Assembly: GCA_039916485.1 (NCBI GenBank)
Contig: JBDSLH010000004.1
Span: 1 to 60,084 of the forward strand
Reading direction: 5' to 3'
DNA length: 60,084 bases
From: JAPUDQ01 sp039916485
GTDB taxonomy: Bacteria; Patescibacteriota; Saccharimonadia; Saccharimonadales; Saccharimonadaceae
This document shows, piece after piece, positions 43,301 through 51,485 of this stretch. How positions within the stretch are numbered: position 1 is the first letter of the stretch; the number at the start of each line of letters is the position of its first letter. The position numbers and the translations under genes were made by a program. Under the pieces are notes generated by a model. The model was not told the origin of the DNA and made no database searches. It was given only the letters and a program-made list of their open reading frames with translations.

Positions 43301-45926
43301 AATTGATTCAGAACCGGGTGTTGGAGGTAATCAAGGTCTCGGCTTACACTCGGGTGCAGTGTTTGCTAATTACATTTATCTTACCGGCGGCACTAGCCAG
43401 TCAACAGCAAATAGGGACTCTGTAATATACGCAAAATTTGATGATAGCAATAATGTGGTTGCAGCATCGGGGAGTATTTGGACTACCTCAGCATCAACCC
43501 TGTCTTCTGGTCGAAATGCCAGTGCTAGTTTTGGATATAATGGCTATCTATACGTGCTCGGTGGATTCAACAGCACAACGAGTACGGTGCATTCAAGTTT
43601 GGAAATAGCAAAAATAAATGCAACCGACGGGAGTATCAATGCTTTCAGCACATCAAGCACAACTCTGAACACGCGGTGGGGTATGACGATAGGCATGTCA
43701 AGTTCAATGGTATATATTCTTGGTGGATGTTCAAGTGGAGCAGGCACGGGAGCTTGTTCCGCTTTCGATGCTTCCTTTAGAACAATACAAATACACAACA
43801 ATGAAAGTGGCGCACCAGAAAGCTACTCTGCTGCAACAAACTTATTTAACACTGATCGTCTTGCTGCCAGTGCAGCTGTACTTAATGGTTATATATACAT
43901 AGCCGGAGGGTGTACAGACAGTGCTACCTGTAATACTGTTACGAGCAATGTGCAGTACGCGCCGTTGGATTCGTCTGGCACTGTTGGGACATGGTCGGGT
44001 ACTACCGGAAGTCTCCCCTCCGCAAGAGCTTGGGGACAACTTGAAGTAGCCGGTAACACATTGTACTTTATTGGCGGCCAAGACAATGCTCAAGTACCCT
44101 CTGCTGACGTGTACTATGCTACACCATCAAGCGGGAATATAGCTTCTTGGGCAACTGCTACAAATAGTTTACCAGCAGCTCGGACGCAACACAGTGCAGC
44201 TGTGTGGGACAACAGAATATTTGTGACGGGCGGCAAAAATTCAAGTGATGTTGCACAGAACACAGTATATGTTAGTCAACAACTCAACAGTGGCGGTAAT
44301 ATCACCAGTGGTTGGACAACCGCAGGTGCATTTGATGTGGCTCGCAGCGGCTTAACTGCTATCGCCTATGCAAACAATCTGTACGTACTCGGCGGGTATA
44401 CCGGCTCAGCTCATTTGAGTGATGTCCAGCATGCGAAAATTAATGCCGATGGTACACTCGGAAGCTGGACGTTCACAACGAGTCTTCCAATGCCGATCCA
44501 GCAAGCTGATGGGTTTGCAGCAAATGGATATATGTACTTATTTGGTGGTAGATCCGGGCCTACGGTAAATGACTGTCAAGATCGAACTTATGTCGCACCT
44601 ATCAGTGCCAATACATCTATTGCGAACGGCAATAACCCAACCGGTCTTGGCTCATGGTTTGAAGCTAGCGCGACCTACGGCGGTGTACGTTATGGTATTG
44701 CAACCACATATTATGACGGTAAGGCTTACCTTCTTGGTGGAGGTTGTGCCGAAATACTAAACAAGTCTCAGTCATTTACAACCCCAGGTAACTACACGTT
44801 TACTCCTCCAGAAGAGACAACCACGCTGATCGTCGAAACATGGGGTGGAGGAGGTGGTGGTGGAACTGGTCAAAACGGAAGTGGGAACGCCGCAGGTGCG
44901 GGAGGAGGAGGAGGTGGGTATGCTCGTGGTAGCTTACCTTCTACCCCAACATCCTACAATCTGACTGTCGGTGCTGGTGGTACAGGCGGTACACCGGGTA
45001 CAAATGGTGGTAGCTCTTGGTTTAATAGTACGGCTACTATATTTGCTGCGGGTGGTGTCGGTGCAAGCTGGGGGCCGACCCTAGGATTGGGTGGTACGGC
45101 AAATATAGGGAGCGATGCGGTCTACAATGGTGGTAATGGTGGTACTGGGTTCACAACCGCAACACCGACGAATAGACGTGGTGGAGGTGGTGGTGGCTCC
45201 GCATTCTACAACCTCAATGGTAATAATGGAGCCAATGGTGGATCTTCAGCAGGTACAGGTCTAGGAGGTACTGGTACAGGTACCGGAGGTAACGGAGGAA
45301 GTGGTACTGGTAATGGTACAAATGGTGGCGTTCCTGGTGCTGGTGCCGGTGGTGGTGGGTATCAGGGTACTGGTGGTACTGGTGCCGCAGGACGTGTTAT
45401 TGTCTACTACGATGAGTGGAGTGACCTTGTCTTGACTGGGAACAACCGTGTGACCGTAGCGACATTGGCGTCACAACCGCAAATCTCACGCTATTCAATC
45501 ATGTTTGACACTGATACAGATGTATTTCCAACCAACTGGTTACTAAACGGTGTTGATAACTCAATCGGCGCAAAATGGAATCTTAAATATCGTTCAATGA
45601 CCAATAATACAACCCTATGTACCTCACCTGCAATGACTGCATGGGGACAAACCACTGTGTTTGGTGACGTAACACTGGGCACACCTGGCATATACATACC
45701 TAAAAATAGCGCAGGTGTAGATACGGATTGTGCTCGATACTATTACTTCTCCGTCGAAGTTGATAGCTCAAAGGCATATGGCTATCCGGAGGATATTACT
45801 CGTGGTCCAACTATTACCGATCTCACATTGCAATTTACAGCTGATCCTAGTAAACGCCTCCTCCATGGCCGTACATTTACCGGGGGCCTTCAACAACCTA
45901 TTGATACGCCATACTACACACAATGA
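40377..45926 (+). CDS. Giant membrane-anchored protein with 18 Kelch-like repeats and a glycine-rich domain
   Basis: A 1849-residue protein with a basic cytoplasmic head (~1-83), one TM (about 84-104) and a long extracellular part. From about residue 386 to 1456 I count 18 Kelch-like repeats with the aromatic-x-[aliphatic]-G-G pattern (e.g. YTYAIGG, YLYVLGG, YMYVMGG, TIYLVGG). Eighteen would fit three six-bladed propellers. Residues about 1490-1675 are glycine-rich (GGGG and GTGG runs), then a ~170-residue C-terminal domain with cysteines. A GTG start gives the longest reasonable protein; nearby in-frame alternatives are few. Binding to surface ligands is a family inference. Confidence 0.85.
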   Translation: MQIIKKRDIHEVGIPNGSRPIERSYHHVHQNHASTDNRNSESDLSIETSGMLRPKFLKALSRSKILLKQMFCSIRKSPHIRNRKVLSVSGLVMGITLLTLFQFYQSKTTYDLGPAASLLSPISQPMAQRTKHDILQQKYTFNEGYIASTPGVIQSPGPKITATAFADASKGITLSDPANKTTFTLKPKFELLSGKQDGNRIVYPLSRSKGWLVYGMHSTSVKEDVLLTESPGDEMRLTYTLELEEGSEARVESDGSIGIYGNKMLSGEVATGSQQDEELLKNARNNSEKDTLLFSIPAPVVIEANKKQSAVKSHFELKDETLTVVSKGLDTANYPLTIDPSIYVETAEKFMQGNNDSNIDFDVANTLIQKGETTGARFDNMTSTTALPSARWNQGTAVAGGYTYAIGGNNGTTNQSSVHWAKFNTSTYSISSPNPGDGVCASWCTNSNYNLPAPRTALTAVTYSGYLYAIGGEDASCTTGNGTGDSGICNTVYVAKLGANGEPSLWHPTDTNKANWVYWYRSANLSSTRSYTAAVAYQNQLYLIGGKSHLDLGGVTTVESAEILPTGDITTWSTSGMSNLPVGAGRQHHSVEVYNDRIYVIGGVDGTVTTSNIVGTVFYTRLVNGQMNGWSQTNSLSAPRMTWGGSFTTVSGGHVYQTGGCSAVNASGYCTTIEQSTQFASINMAGNLTPWRTMSGVNNQFIGHSLESWNGAVYRLGGCSAQDGTTGNCTTTTSTNGYAPINPPGDITPVRTSSISGSGTCTGANPYDCHLSPVGDNAAQGGQLLASTIVMRGYMYVMGGCVNVGCTNLSGNVSYAKIAADGTLSKPTTCVGSYYGAWCVDITNRINGTTGIAAAGIATYGNTIYLVGGTNGTSNINTIYRNKVNDNGSLQGTWTSQTLSGVGSVGASSVAHAYAYARANPNDATNNPANLYIFGGCTTTSAASCTGSTYSTEVYKCNIQSTGAVSSCSTSSQLQIDSEPGVGGNQGLGLHSGAVFANYIYLTGGTSQSTANRDSVIYAKFDDSNNVVAASGSIWTTSASTLSSGRNASASFGYNGYLYVLGGFNSTTSTVHSSLEIAKINATDGSINAFSTSSTTLNTRWGMTIGMSSSMVYILGGCSSGAGTGACSAFDASFRTIQIHNNESGAPESYSAATNLFNTDRLAASAAVLNGYIYIAGGCTDSATCNTVTSNVQYAPLDSSGTVGTWSGTTGSLPSARAWGQLEVAGNTLYFIGGQDNAQVPSADVYYATPSSGNIASWATATNSLPAARTQHSAAVWDNRIFVTGGKNSSDVAQNTVYVSQQLNSGGNITSGWTTAGAFDVARSGLTAIAYANNLYVLGGYTGSAHLSDVQHAKINADGTLGSWTFTTSLPMPIQQADGFAANGYMYLFGGRSGPTVNDCQDRTYVAPISANTSIANGNNPTGLGSWFEASATYGGVRYGIATTYYDGKAYLLGGGCAEILNKSQSFTTPGNYTFTPPEETTTLIVETWGGGGGGGTGQNGSGNAAGAGGGGGGYARGSLPSTPTSYNLTVGAGGTGGTPGTNGGSSWFNSTATIFAAGGVGASWGPTLGLGGTANIGSDAVYNGGNGGTGFTTATPTNRRGGGGGGSAFYNLNGNNGANGGSSAGTGLGGTGTGTGGNGGSGTGNGTNGGVPGAGAGGGGYQGTGGTGAAGRVIVYYDEWSDLVLTGNNRVTVATLASQPQISRYSIMFDTDTDVFPTNWLLNGVDNSIGAKWNLKYRSMTNNTTLCTSPAMTAWGQTTVFGDVTLGTPGIYIPKNSAGVDTDCARYYYFSVEVDSSKAYGYPEDITRGPTITDLTLQFTADPSKRLLHGRTFTGGLQQPIDTPYYTQ

Positions 45927-46804
45927 TGAAATACCGAGATCACTCACTGAACTATGTCCCTCGAAGCACGAAACGACCGGCTGCTCGACCTACTGAAGCT
46001 CCTCCTCATATAGAAACAGCAGCAGAGCGTCAAGATGACGATCCATTCCTGCGTCGTCATAGCAATGACAGTGAGCCCCTCATCAATGTCAACGATACTG
46101 AATCACGTATACAAAGATTAAAAGATGGGCTAGGCACCCTCGCGCACGCTGGTGCTCATATTACTGCAACTCGCATTGCACCAACAGCTAAAAAGCATGC
46201 CAAAAACATCACCGTGCGCGTGCGATCTGATGCGGCACATCGCGTACCTCGGCTTACAACGCGTGTTAAAAAAATACACTCTAAAAGCCATGTATCGATT
46301 AAGAAAATTATTATTGTGCTAGCAATATTCTTAACCGGGTATTATGCAGCGACACATCTGGGCATACCACCAAAAAAAATAATGCAACAAACAGGAGGAA
46401 CATCTGCCCAACCTGTAGGTGGTACATCGCCGGCATATAACACCTTACTTCCTCCAGACACTTCTATAGAAAAACTAGGCGGTTGGCAGCGAGTCAGCCC
46501 ACCAGATGGAAACCCTGTATTTGCCTACATAGATACTGTGGACCGGATCCAAATTACCGTAAGCCAACAACCCCTTCCTGATGATTTCTCTAGTGACCCA
46601 GATAAAGAAGTGAAGGACCTTGCTTTGGGATTTAATGCTAGCAATAGGCGCGTAGCTGATGACGCCACTGTTTACTTTATCGGTACATCCACAAAAGGAC
46701 CACAATCTGTAATATTAGCGAAACAAAAAACATTAATTCTTATCAAATCAATGGCACAGATAAAAGACGCTTCATGGTCACGTTATATAGCATCATTACA
46801 GTAG
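45923..46804 (+). CDS. Membrane-anchored hypothetical protein downstream of the Kelch gene
   Basis: A 293-residue protein with a long basic, Pro/Arg-rich cytoplasmic head (~130 residues), one TM (about 130-147) and a C-terminal extracellular domain (about 170-293). The gene overlaps the Kelch gene stop (ATGATGA), so it is translationally coupled to it. Either of two tandem ATGs could serve. Its end abuts the convergent gene. A partner role with the Kelch protein is suggested by context only. Confidence 0.65.
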   Translation: MMKYRDHSLNYVPRSTKRPAARPTEAPPHIETAAERQDDDPFLRRHSNDSEPLINVNDTESRIQRLKDGLGTLAHAGAHITATRIAPTAKKHAKNITVRVRSDAAHRVPRLTTRVKKIHSKSHVSIKKIIIVLAIFLTGYYAATHLGIPPKKIMQQTGGTSAQPVGGTSPAYNTLLPPDTSIEKLGGWQRVSPPDGNPVFAYIDTVDRIQITVSQQPLPDDFSSDPDKEVKDLALGFNASNRRVADDATVYFIGTSTKGPQSVILAKQKTLILIKSMAQIKDASWSRYIASLQ

Positions 46805-47350
46805 CTATTCGGCGTTGACAACTTGTAGGTCAACAGCAAGAACCGCAGAATTCTTGGCGTTTGCGCACGTAACGGTAACTGGCCACTTGCCTACAGGTCG
46901 AGAGGTTTCTACCGTCCATGCCCAACTAGCAACCCCGTACTCATCTGCTTTTTTAGGCACGAGGCCTGAATCAGCACTTGCCTGTTTGTCATACTCTACA
47001 CGGATCGAACATGCGGCAAGAGGATTTGTTTTTATGATCAGAGATGCATTTTTGCCAAGAGCTACTTTGTCAGTAAATGATTGTGAGGATATACCTACTT
47101 TTACTGTATCGTCTACTTTTTGAGGTGTGGTCTTGGGAGCTACGGGAGTTGGAAGCGGCGTCTCGTCGGCAATCACGGATGCGTTCTGACCGGAATACCA
47201 TGCATAACCAACGATACCCCCAACAACCATAAGCCCGATTACAAGCACTGAAGAGAGCGTCACAATAATTCGTTTTTTCACTTTGTCACGGTGATGAATA
47301 CCCTTCGCTGAGTTATATGTCGTACGACCGGATTTAAGATCAAGTGCCAT
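46805..47350 (-). CDS. Hypothetical membrane-anchored protein
   Basis: A 181-residue protein: basic head with a TM (about residues 28-50), a Pro/Thr linker, and an extracellular beta-rich domain with two cysteines (about 110 and 163). Its last codon touches the end of the convergent gene 45923-46804. I do not recognise the fold, but the pattern is like an Ig-type domain used in carbohydrate or protein binding. It may form a transcript with the gene upstream (47372-48193). Confidence 0.6.
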   Translation of the reverse strand: MALDLKSGRTTYNSAKGIHHRDKVKKRIIVTLSSVLVIGLMVVGGIVGYAWYSGQNASVIADETPLPTPVAPKTTPQKVDDTVKVGISSQSFTDKVALGKNASLIIKTNPLAACSIRVEYDKQASADSGLVPKKADEYGVASWAWTVETSRPVGKWPVTVTCANAKNSAVLAVDLQVVNAE

Positions 47351-47371
47351 TCCCTTAGTATACCAAGTCAG

Positions 47372-48193
47372 CTACGACTTCTGACGATACTCTTTTTCGC
47401 CGACGTACAATGTCGCAACGACCAGTACAGAGATAACAATTGTTAATGCCACAATCATCGTCGGATACGTACCGTTCCACCCACTCGGCGACAAATGATC
47501 AACTAAAATACCGAGAAACGCCCATAGTACTGCAGCCCCATAGATCCAATCTACGTGTCTGTACATCATGACAAGCGCGAAGCCAGCTGCAGCAATCACC
47601 AGTCCAACGGCCCAAGTTCCCCGATGACTCGTAAATGTAGTCCAGTTCATACTCACCAACCAGAGCATAATATTGCCGACAGTCGCATATGTCACCCAGC
47701 CAAAATACAGGCTAAATGGCACACGGATAAACACCGTATCACGAGCTGCCAGGGTATCGTTCGAAATATATCCCGTGATCCGTACAAGGGTATACAGGAT
47801 AGCAATTATGAGAACTACACTTAGCCAGAAGACTTCGAGGACCAATGAAAGTACCCACAACACATTAAGCACTGTGTTGAGTATAAAAAATATACTGATT
47901 CGATTGAGAGATAGCTCACTGATCGATGAATCTTTACCGCGCATTGTAGAGAATTGATAGATGACATAGGCCCATAATCCGATGAAGATAAAGATCCATA
48001 TGATGGAAACACTGTCCGATGCGGCCAATAAGTTTGGATATTTGTCTGAAAGGCGTACATTATCTCCATCATTTGCGGCAAGGAGTGATGTTATCGCATT
48101 GAAAAAAACTACGCCTGTCAATGCGAGTATCGCAGCGAGCTTCAGACGCACGTCTTCTTGAGTCTTAGTAAATAATTTCACAACACGTTCCAT
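47372..48193 (-). CDS. Multi-TM membrane protein, TspO/MBR-like in part
   Basis: A 273-residue protein with seven to eight hydrophobic segments. The segment RVPFSLYFGWVTYATVGN resembles a stretch I recall from tryptophan-rich sensory (TspO/MBR-like) proteins, but no other TspO signature is convincing. A palindromic TATACTCGAGTATA lies upstream (48210-48225 region) and overlaps a -10 box. It is divergent from nothing; the glutaredoxin-like gene is downstream of the promoter region on the same strand, upstream by about 100 bases. Confidence 0.5.
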   Translation of the reverse strand: MERVVKLFTKTQEDVRLKLAAILALTGVVFFNAITSLLAANDGDNVRLSDKYPNLLAASDSVSIIWIFIFIGLWAYVIYQFSTMRGKDSSISELSLNRISIFFILNTVLNVLWVLSLVLEVFWLSVVLIIAILYTLVRITGYISNDTLAARDTVFIRVPFSLYFGWVTYATVGNIMLWLVSMNWTTFTSHRGTWAVGLVIAAAGFALVMMYRHVDWIYGAAVLWAFLGILVDHLSPSGWNGTYPTMIVALTIVISVLVVATLYVGEKEYRQKS

Positions 48194-48293
48194 ATATGTT
48201 TCAGTATACTCGAGTATATTGAATTGCCAATAGGTTCAGTATAGAGCCTTCAGTACGCTGCATATTTGTGGATAGTCACCCTAGCGGTACCTC

Positions 48294-48536
48294 TTAGGCT
48301 ATGAGATCGTTGAATTTTGGCTGATCATACCCTTGGATCTTATGAGTCACTCCATCTTTTTCGATGACGCTAAATGGTGTCCCGATCATGCCGTCATTGA
48401 CCTCCAAAAACTCAGTCATAGCAGTGTCATCTTCATCGACTACTTTTTTCGTATATGGCACGCCTTTCGAGTCTAGCCACTGCATTAGAGCATGACAAAC
48501 CCCACAGTGTGTTGTTGAGTAAATCGTAATATTCAT
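48294..48536 (-). CDS. Glutaredoxin-like redox protein
   Basis: An 80-residue thioredoxin-fold protein with the active site CGVC at residues 11-14 and the cis-Pro in GTPFSVI. This places it in the glutaredoxin/NrdH-type small redoxin group. NrdH versus glutaredoxin partner use cannot be told from sequence. It is divergent from the MarR regulator at 48629; the shared 92-base intergenic region holds a strong palindrome. Confidence 0.8.
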   Translation of the reverse strand: MNITIYSTTHCGVCHALMQWLDSKGVPYTKKVVDEDDTAMTEFLEVNDGMIGTPFSVIEKDGVTHKIQGYDQPKFNDLIA

Positions 48537-48561
48537 AGTATCCTCTGTGTTAATGATTATT

Positions 48562-48593
48562 TGTGAAGTAAAATATATACACTTTACTTTACA
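48562..48593. promoter_or_regulatory. Large palindrome between redoxin and MarR genes (probable MarR operator)
   Basis: TGTGAAGTAAA (48562-48572), a 10-base AT-rich spacer, and TTTACTTTACA (48583-48593): an 11-bp inverted repeat with one mismatch. MarR-type regulators usually bind such sites in the shared promoter region of divergent genes, here the redoxin and the marR gene itself. A TAAAGTAAA half-site recurs at 57225. Confidence 0.65.
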
Positions 48594-48628
48594 AACTTAA
48601 CTATTAAGTATAGTATAGTATATAAAGT

Positions 48629-49096
48629 ATGAAGTCAAGTAATTCCAACTACAGATCTTTCAAACTCGCTGAGGTTACCACGTACCAGTCAGGTGTGGCA
48701 CAAGCGCGGGCCTTTCGTATTGTCAAAAATCATACCGCGCATTTCTTGAAAGACTATAACCTGACCTGTATGCAATGGTTTACGATAGGTACGGTTCTTG
48801 ACGCTGGCTCAGATGGTATACGAATCAGTGATCTAGCCAAAGAACTTGACACCACACTCGCTTATATGACAAATACCATCAATTTACTTGAATCACGTGG
48901 CATACTACTCAAAGTTGCTCATGAGTATGATGCCCGGACCAAACTCGTATCAGTGAAGCCTACCTACCGTAAAACCTGTCATAAAATCGAACGAGCATTG
49001 CGACTACGATTACGAGAAGTCCTCTATGAAAACATCGATCATGATGAGCTCGAGATATACGTGAGTGTCCTCTACAAACTTGGTCAACTACGCTAG
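48629..49096 (+). CDS. MarR-family transcriptional regulator 1
   Basis: A 155-residue winged-HTH protein. The core is IRISDLAKELDTTLAYMTNTINLLESRGIL, followed by the wing (YDARTKLVSVKP). A Cys before MQWFTIGTVLD (about residue 50) is conserved in the second MarR at 54960, so it may be a sensing cysteine. -10 boxes overlap the ATG region (TATAGTATAGTATATAAAG). It sits divergent to a redoxin with a palindromic operator between them, which suggests control of redox or copper stress. Confidence 0.85.
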   Translation: MKSSNSNYRSFKLAEVTTYQSGVAQARAFRIVKNHTAHFLKDYNLTCMQWFTIGTVLDAGSDGIRISDLAKELDTTLAYMTNTINLLESRGILLKVAHEYDARTKLVSVKPTYRKTCHKIERALRLRLREVLYENIDHDELEIYVSVLYKLGQLR

Positions 49097-49131
49097 CTGA
49101 CATTCAGAACTACGTGGGCCTCGATATCATA

Positions 49132-49494
49132 TTATTTTTGCAAGGCTTGTTTTTTACGTTCAATTTTTTTATCACTTAGGTCTTCAGCTTCGAGCAGCAT
49201 TTTGTCACTAATATTTGCCTTCTTGATCAAGGCATCAAGTTTTATATTCATAGCCATATTATCTCGGTTCTGTGTGTTCTGAATAATAAAGACTATTAAG
49301 AACGTAACAATAGTAGTTGATGTATTGACGATCAGCTGCCATGTTTCTGAAAATCCAAGGAGTGGTCCACTCGCTGCCCAAAAAACAAGTAGTGCCAGCG
49401 CAATCACAAACATCCATGGTCGCCCAATCCATGTTGAGATTTGAGTGCTAAACCGAGTAAACATGTCGGGTTTGTCTGTTTTATTTTGTGCCAT
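49132..49494 (-). CDS. Low-affinity iron permease-like membrane protein
   Basis: A 120-residue protein with two TM segments. The pattern RPWMFVIALALLVFWAASGP, GFSETWQL and FIIQNTQNRD matches the small low-affinity iron permease family, whose transport role in bacteria is inferred rather than shown. ATG 49494 is chosen because GGAG lies 8 bases upstream; two in-frame ATGs just before it have poorer spacing. Confidence 0.78.
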   Translation of the reverse strand: MAQNKTDKPDMFTRFSTQISTWIGRPWMFVIALALLVFWAASGPLLGFSETWQLIVNTSTTIVTFLIVFIIQNTQNRDNMAMNIKLDALIKKANISDKMLLEAEDLSDKKIERKKQALQK

Positions 49495-49580
49495 TGTCAT
49501 CATCTCCCTTTATACACCCGTAATAATACGCGTGTATGATCAGCCAATCTGTGAGTCAGGTTACAATTTTAAGTACATGG

Positions 49581-50552
49581 TTATTGTTCCCACGAGAAGT
49601 CAGCATTGCCAAAATGTCCGTAACGAGCTGTTGCCTCATATATTGGACGTTTGAGCTGTAGTGTATCGATGATCCCGCGCGGGGATAAATTGTATTGAGT
49701 AACAGATTGTTCTTTACCGTCGACCACTGCGGTTGCTTGCAGTGGCTGATCATAGCCTATGGCGTAGGCAAGATAGACGTATACTTCTTGAGCCTTATAT
49801 TTTTTGAGATAATCGATTGCTATCTTTCGGGCCATGTAGGCGGCAGATCGATCAACTTTGCTAGGGTCTTTACCACTGAAAGCACCGCCTCCTATTGGTA
49901 TGCGAGGCCCATAATTATCTACAACAAGTTTACGTCCGGTTAATCCTGCATCAGCATCAAACCCTCCAATGTCCCAATCACCAGCAGGGTTAATGTGCAA
50001 TGATACGTCATCTTCAACTTTTGTCTTGCTGTGATCCTGTATCCATGTCGTCACTACATCGTGTAGTTTCTGCTTTGGTGCGTTTTGAAAACTAGCAACA
50101 ACTGATGTGATGACGCTATCCTTCGTTGTCACCTGTGTCTTTCCATCATACGGCCAGGCCTTATATAGATACTGGTTGAGCCGACGCGACAACACAACTT
50201 CAAGCGGTAAGTGTTCTGAAGTTTCCGAGGTTGCATAGCCAACCATGATGCCTTGGTCACCAGCACCACCCGTATCCACACCCTGAGCAATCTCCGGACT
50301 TTGTTCGGAAACTCTGATAATTATTTCAACCTCACCAGCAATCCGTTTTACGATTGCAGCTATATCAACCTCGACACCAGATGTTACTTCTCCGGTGACA
50401 AACACCGTCCCATGACCGCCAGCAACATCGATAGCCACCCGAGCATCTTTGTCATTCTTTAGATAGGCGTCCAGAATAGCGTCAGAAATTTGATCACAAA
50501 TCTTATCAGGATGTTTCGGTGACACACTTTCGGCTGTTTTATATATTGACAT
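49581..50552 (-). CDS. metK: S-adenosylmethionine synthetase, short form
   Basis: A 323-residue enzyme making SAM from Met and ATP. Signatures: ESVSPKHPDKICDQISDA at residues 8-25, GAGDQGIM (about 97-104), the K-rich GGGAFSGKDPSKVDRSAAYMAR (about 222-243). The usual length is 380-400, so this is about 60 residues short, and the missing residues are spread over the domain linkers. The gene is preceded by a SAM-type riboswitch and an AAAGGAG Shine-Dalgarno. Confidence 0.93.
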   Translation of the reverse strand: MSIYKTAESVSPKHPDKICDQISDAILDAYLKNDKDARVAIDVAGGHGTVFVTGEVTSGVEVDIAAIVKRIAGEVEIIIRVSEQSPEIAQGVDTGGAGDQGIMVGYATSETSEHLPLEVVLSRRLNQYLYKAWPYDGKTQVTTKDSVITSVVASFQNAPKQKLHDVVTTWIQDHSKTKVEDDVSLHINPAGDWDIGGFDADAGLTGRKLVVDNYGPRIPIGGGAFSGKDPSKVDRSAAYMARKIAIDYLKKYKAQEVYVYLAYAIGYDQPLQATAVVDGKEQSVTQYNLSPRGIIDTLQLKRPIYEATARYGHFGNADFSWEQ

Positions 50553-50560
50553 TTAAAATA

Positions 50561-50605
50561 CTCCTTTATACGTATCATTCCATCCTCATAGAACAATAAA
50601 AGGAG
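50561..50605 (-). promoter_or_regulatory. RBS-sequestering anti-Shine-Dalgarno stretch before metK
   Basis: On the minus strand, GCTCCTTTTA (from 50605 down) can pair with TATAAAGGAG (from 50570 down), which holds the metK ribosome-binding site. This could form an alternative structure that blocks initiation when the riboswitch is bound or free. It argues for control at translation. Confidence 0.6.
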
Positions 50606-50616
50606 CATACAGCTAT

Positions 50617-50722
50617 CTTATCTGTCCCATACGGGCTAGAAGGGGCACCGTTTTTGCATTCATGAAGAGGCTGGTTGCCGGCGGGTCATAGAGCTAGTTC
50701 TCTCTCCGCACTCGTGATACGT
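50617..50722 (-). ncRNA. SAM-I-clan riboswitch upstream of metK
   Basis: On the minus strand, the core features of SAM-I/IV-type riboswitches are present in order: a GAG...GGAGAGA purine-rich start, the CCGGCAACC element, then GGTGC followed by a GGGACAGATAAG closing strand. The flanks TATC (50716-50719) and GATA (50619-50622) can form the base of P1. Placement 65 bases upstream of metK, whose product makes the ligand, supports the call. Subtype I, IV or variant cannot be settled without a covariance-model scan. Confidence 0.75.
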
Positions 50723-50798
50723 GTTGTTAATGTATACCTCAAGTATACCATGTGGTTGATAGCCGACTATAGGCTAAAGAGTTACGTACTGTATGCTA

Positions 50799-51260
50799 CT
50801 AGAAATCTGCAATGACTAGTTTCTTCATCTGCATCATTTTTGCATATGCATCAGGTCGTTGCATGAGCTCTCCCATGTTCTCCGGAACTACTTGCCAGCT
50901 CAGACCAAATTGATCTTTACACCAGCCACATTGTTCAGATTCTGGCACGGTTGATAGCTTGCTCCAGTAGTAATCAATCTCTTCTTGATCCTTACAGGTG
51001 ATTGCAAATGAAATTGCTTCACTAAATGTAAATTCGGGTCCTGCGTTGATAGCAGTAAACTTTTGTCCTTGTAGTTCAAACTCTACAACCAGTGGTTTGC
51101 CTGCTAGGTCTAACTGGAAATCAGCCAGTCCTTCTTCTTTACTATTAGGATAGTTCTGGACTGACAATATGTTGCTGTCAGGAAAAACACTCACATAGTA
51201 CTCAGCTGCTTCTTTGGCGTTACCGTTGAACCAGAGGTTAGGTGTAATTTTTTGAGACAT
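50799..51260 (-). CDS. VOC/PhnB-family protein 1
   Basis: A 153-residue protein with the VOC beta-alpha-beta fold seen in PhnB/3-demethylubiquinone-type proteins (WFNGNAKEAAEYYVSVF at the start, GWCKDQFGLSWQVVP near residue 115). Metal ligands are not evident. ATG 51260 follows GGAG at 7 bases; an upstream GTG 51266 is less likely. Family functions vary; no substrate can be assigned. Confidence 0.82.
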   Translation of the reverse strand: MSQKITPNLWFNGNAKEAAEYYVSVFPDSNILSVQNYPNSKEEGLADFQLDLAGKPLVVEFELQGQKFTAINAGPEFTFSEAISFAITCKDQEEIDYYWSKLSTVPESEQCGWCKDQFGLSWQVVPENMGELMQRPDAYAKMMQMKKLVIADF

Positions 51261-51341
51261 ACGCACTCCTATTACTTATTACTCCATAGTAGCAAACTAC
51301 TGATAGTTACGCTGTATTATGTGCCACATTATTCCACATAA

Positions 51342-51480
51342 AGTAAGAGGCGCTTTCGCGCCTCTTGTCTGATGGAAGACTTGCACCCACAGATGTAATC
51401 TACTAACTAACAAAGTACCAGTAACTTACTAACTTGATCGATTACATATATAAAATGTGCTGTATCACTTGGTCTTCCTA
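51342..51480 (-). ncRNA. Unassigned structured RNA with own promoter and terminator
   Basis: Minus strand, about 140 nt. The RNA ends are closed by GGAAGAC (51472-51478) pairing with GTCTTCC (51374-51380), and an inner stem TGTAATC (51440-51446) pairs with GATTACA (51394-51400). The inner region has TTAGTAAGTTACTGG-like self-complementary elements. A 9-bp terminator hairpin follows (51345-51366). No ORF over about 20 codons lies in it on the minus strand. A near-consensus promoter precedes it. I matched it to no tRNA, SRP, 6S or tmRNA form. Riboswitch or trans-acting RNA cannot be separated. Confidence 0.65.
51345..51366 (-). terminator. Terminator hairpin of the structured RNA
   Basis: On the minus strand AAGAGGCGC, tetraloop GAAA, GCGCCTCTT: a 9-bp GC-rich stem, followed by ACTTTATG. 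The T-run is short, but the stem is strong. Confidence 0.7.
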
Positions 51481-51485
51481 CTCCC

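Noticed and set aside
44830..45400. Low-complexity GGT-rich DNA, considered as a repeat array
   Set aside because: It encodes the glycine-rich domain of an intact reading frame; no regular spacer structure as in CRISPR.
48210..48225. TATACTCGAGTATA palindrome and a similar one near 50745
   Set aside because: Both overlap likely -10 boxes, and the two are not similar enough to define a shared operator.
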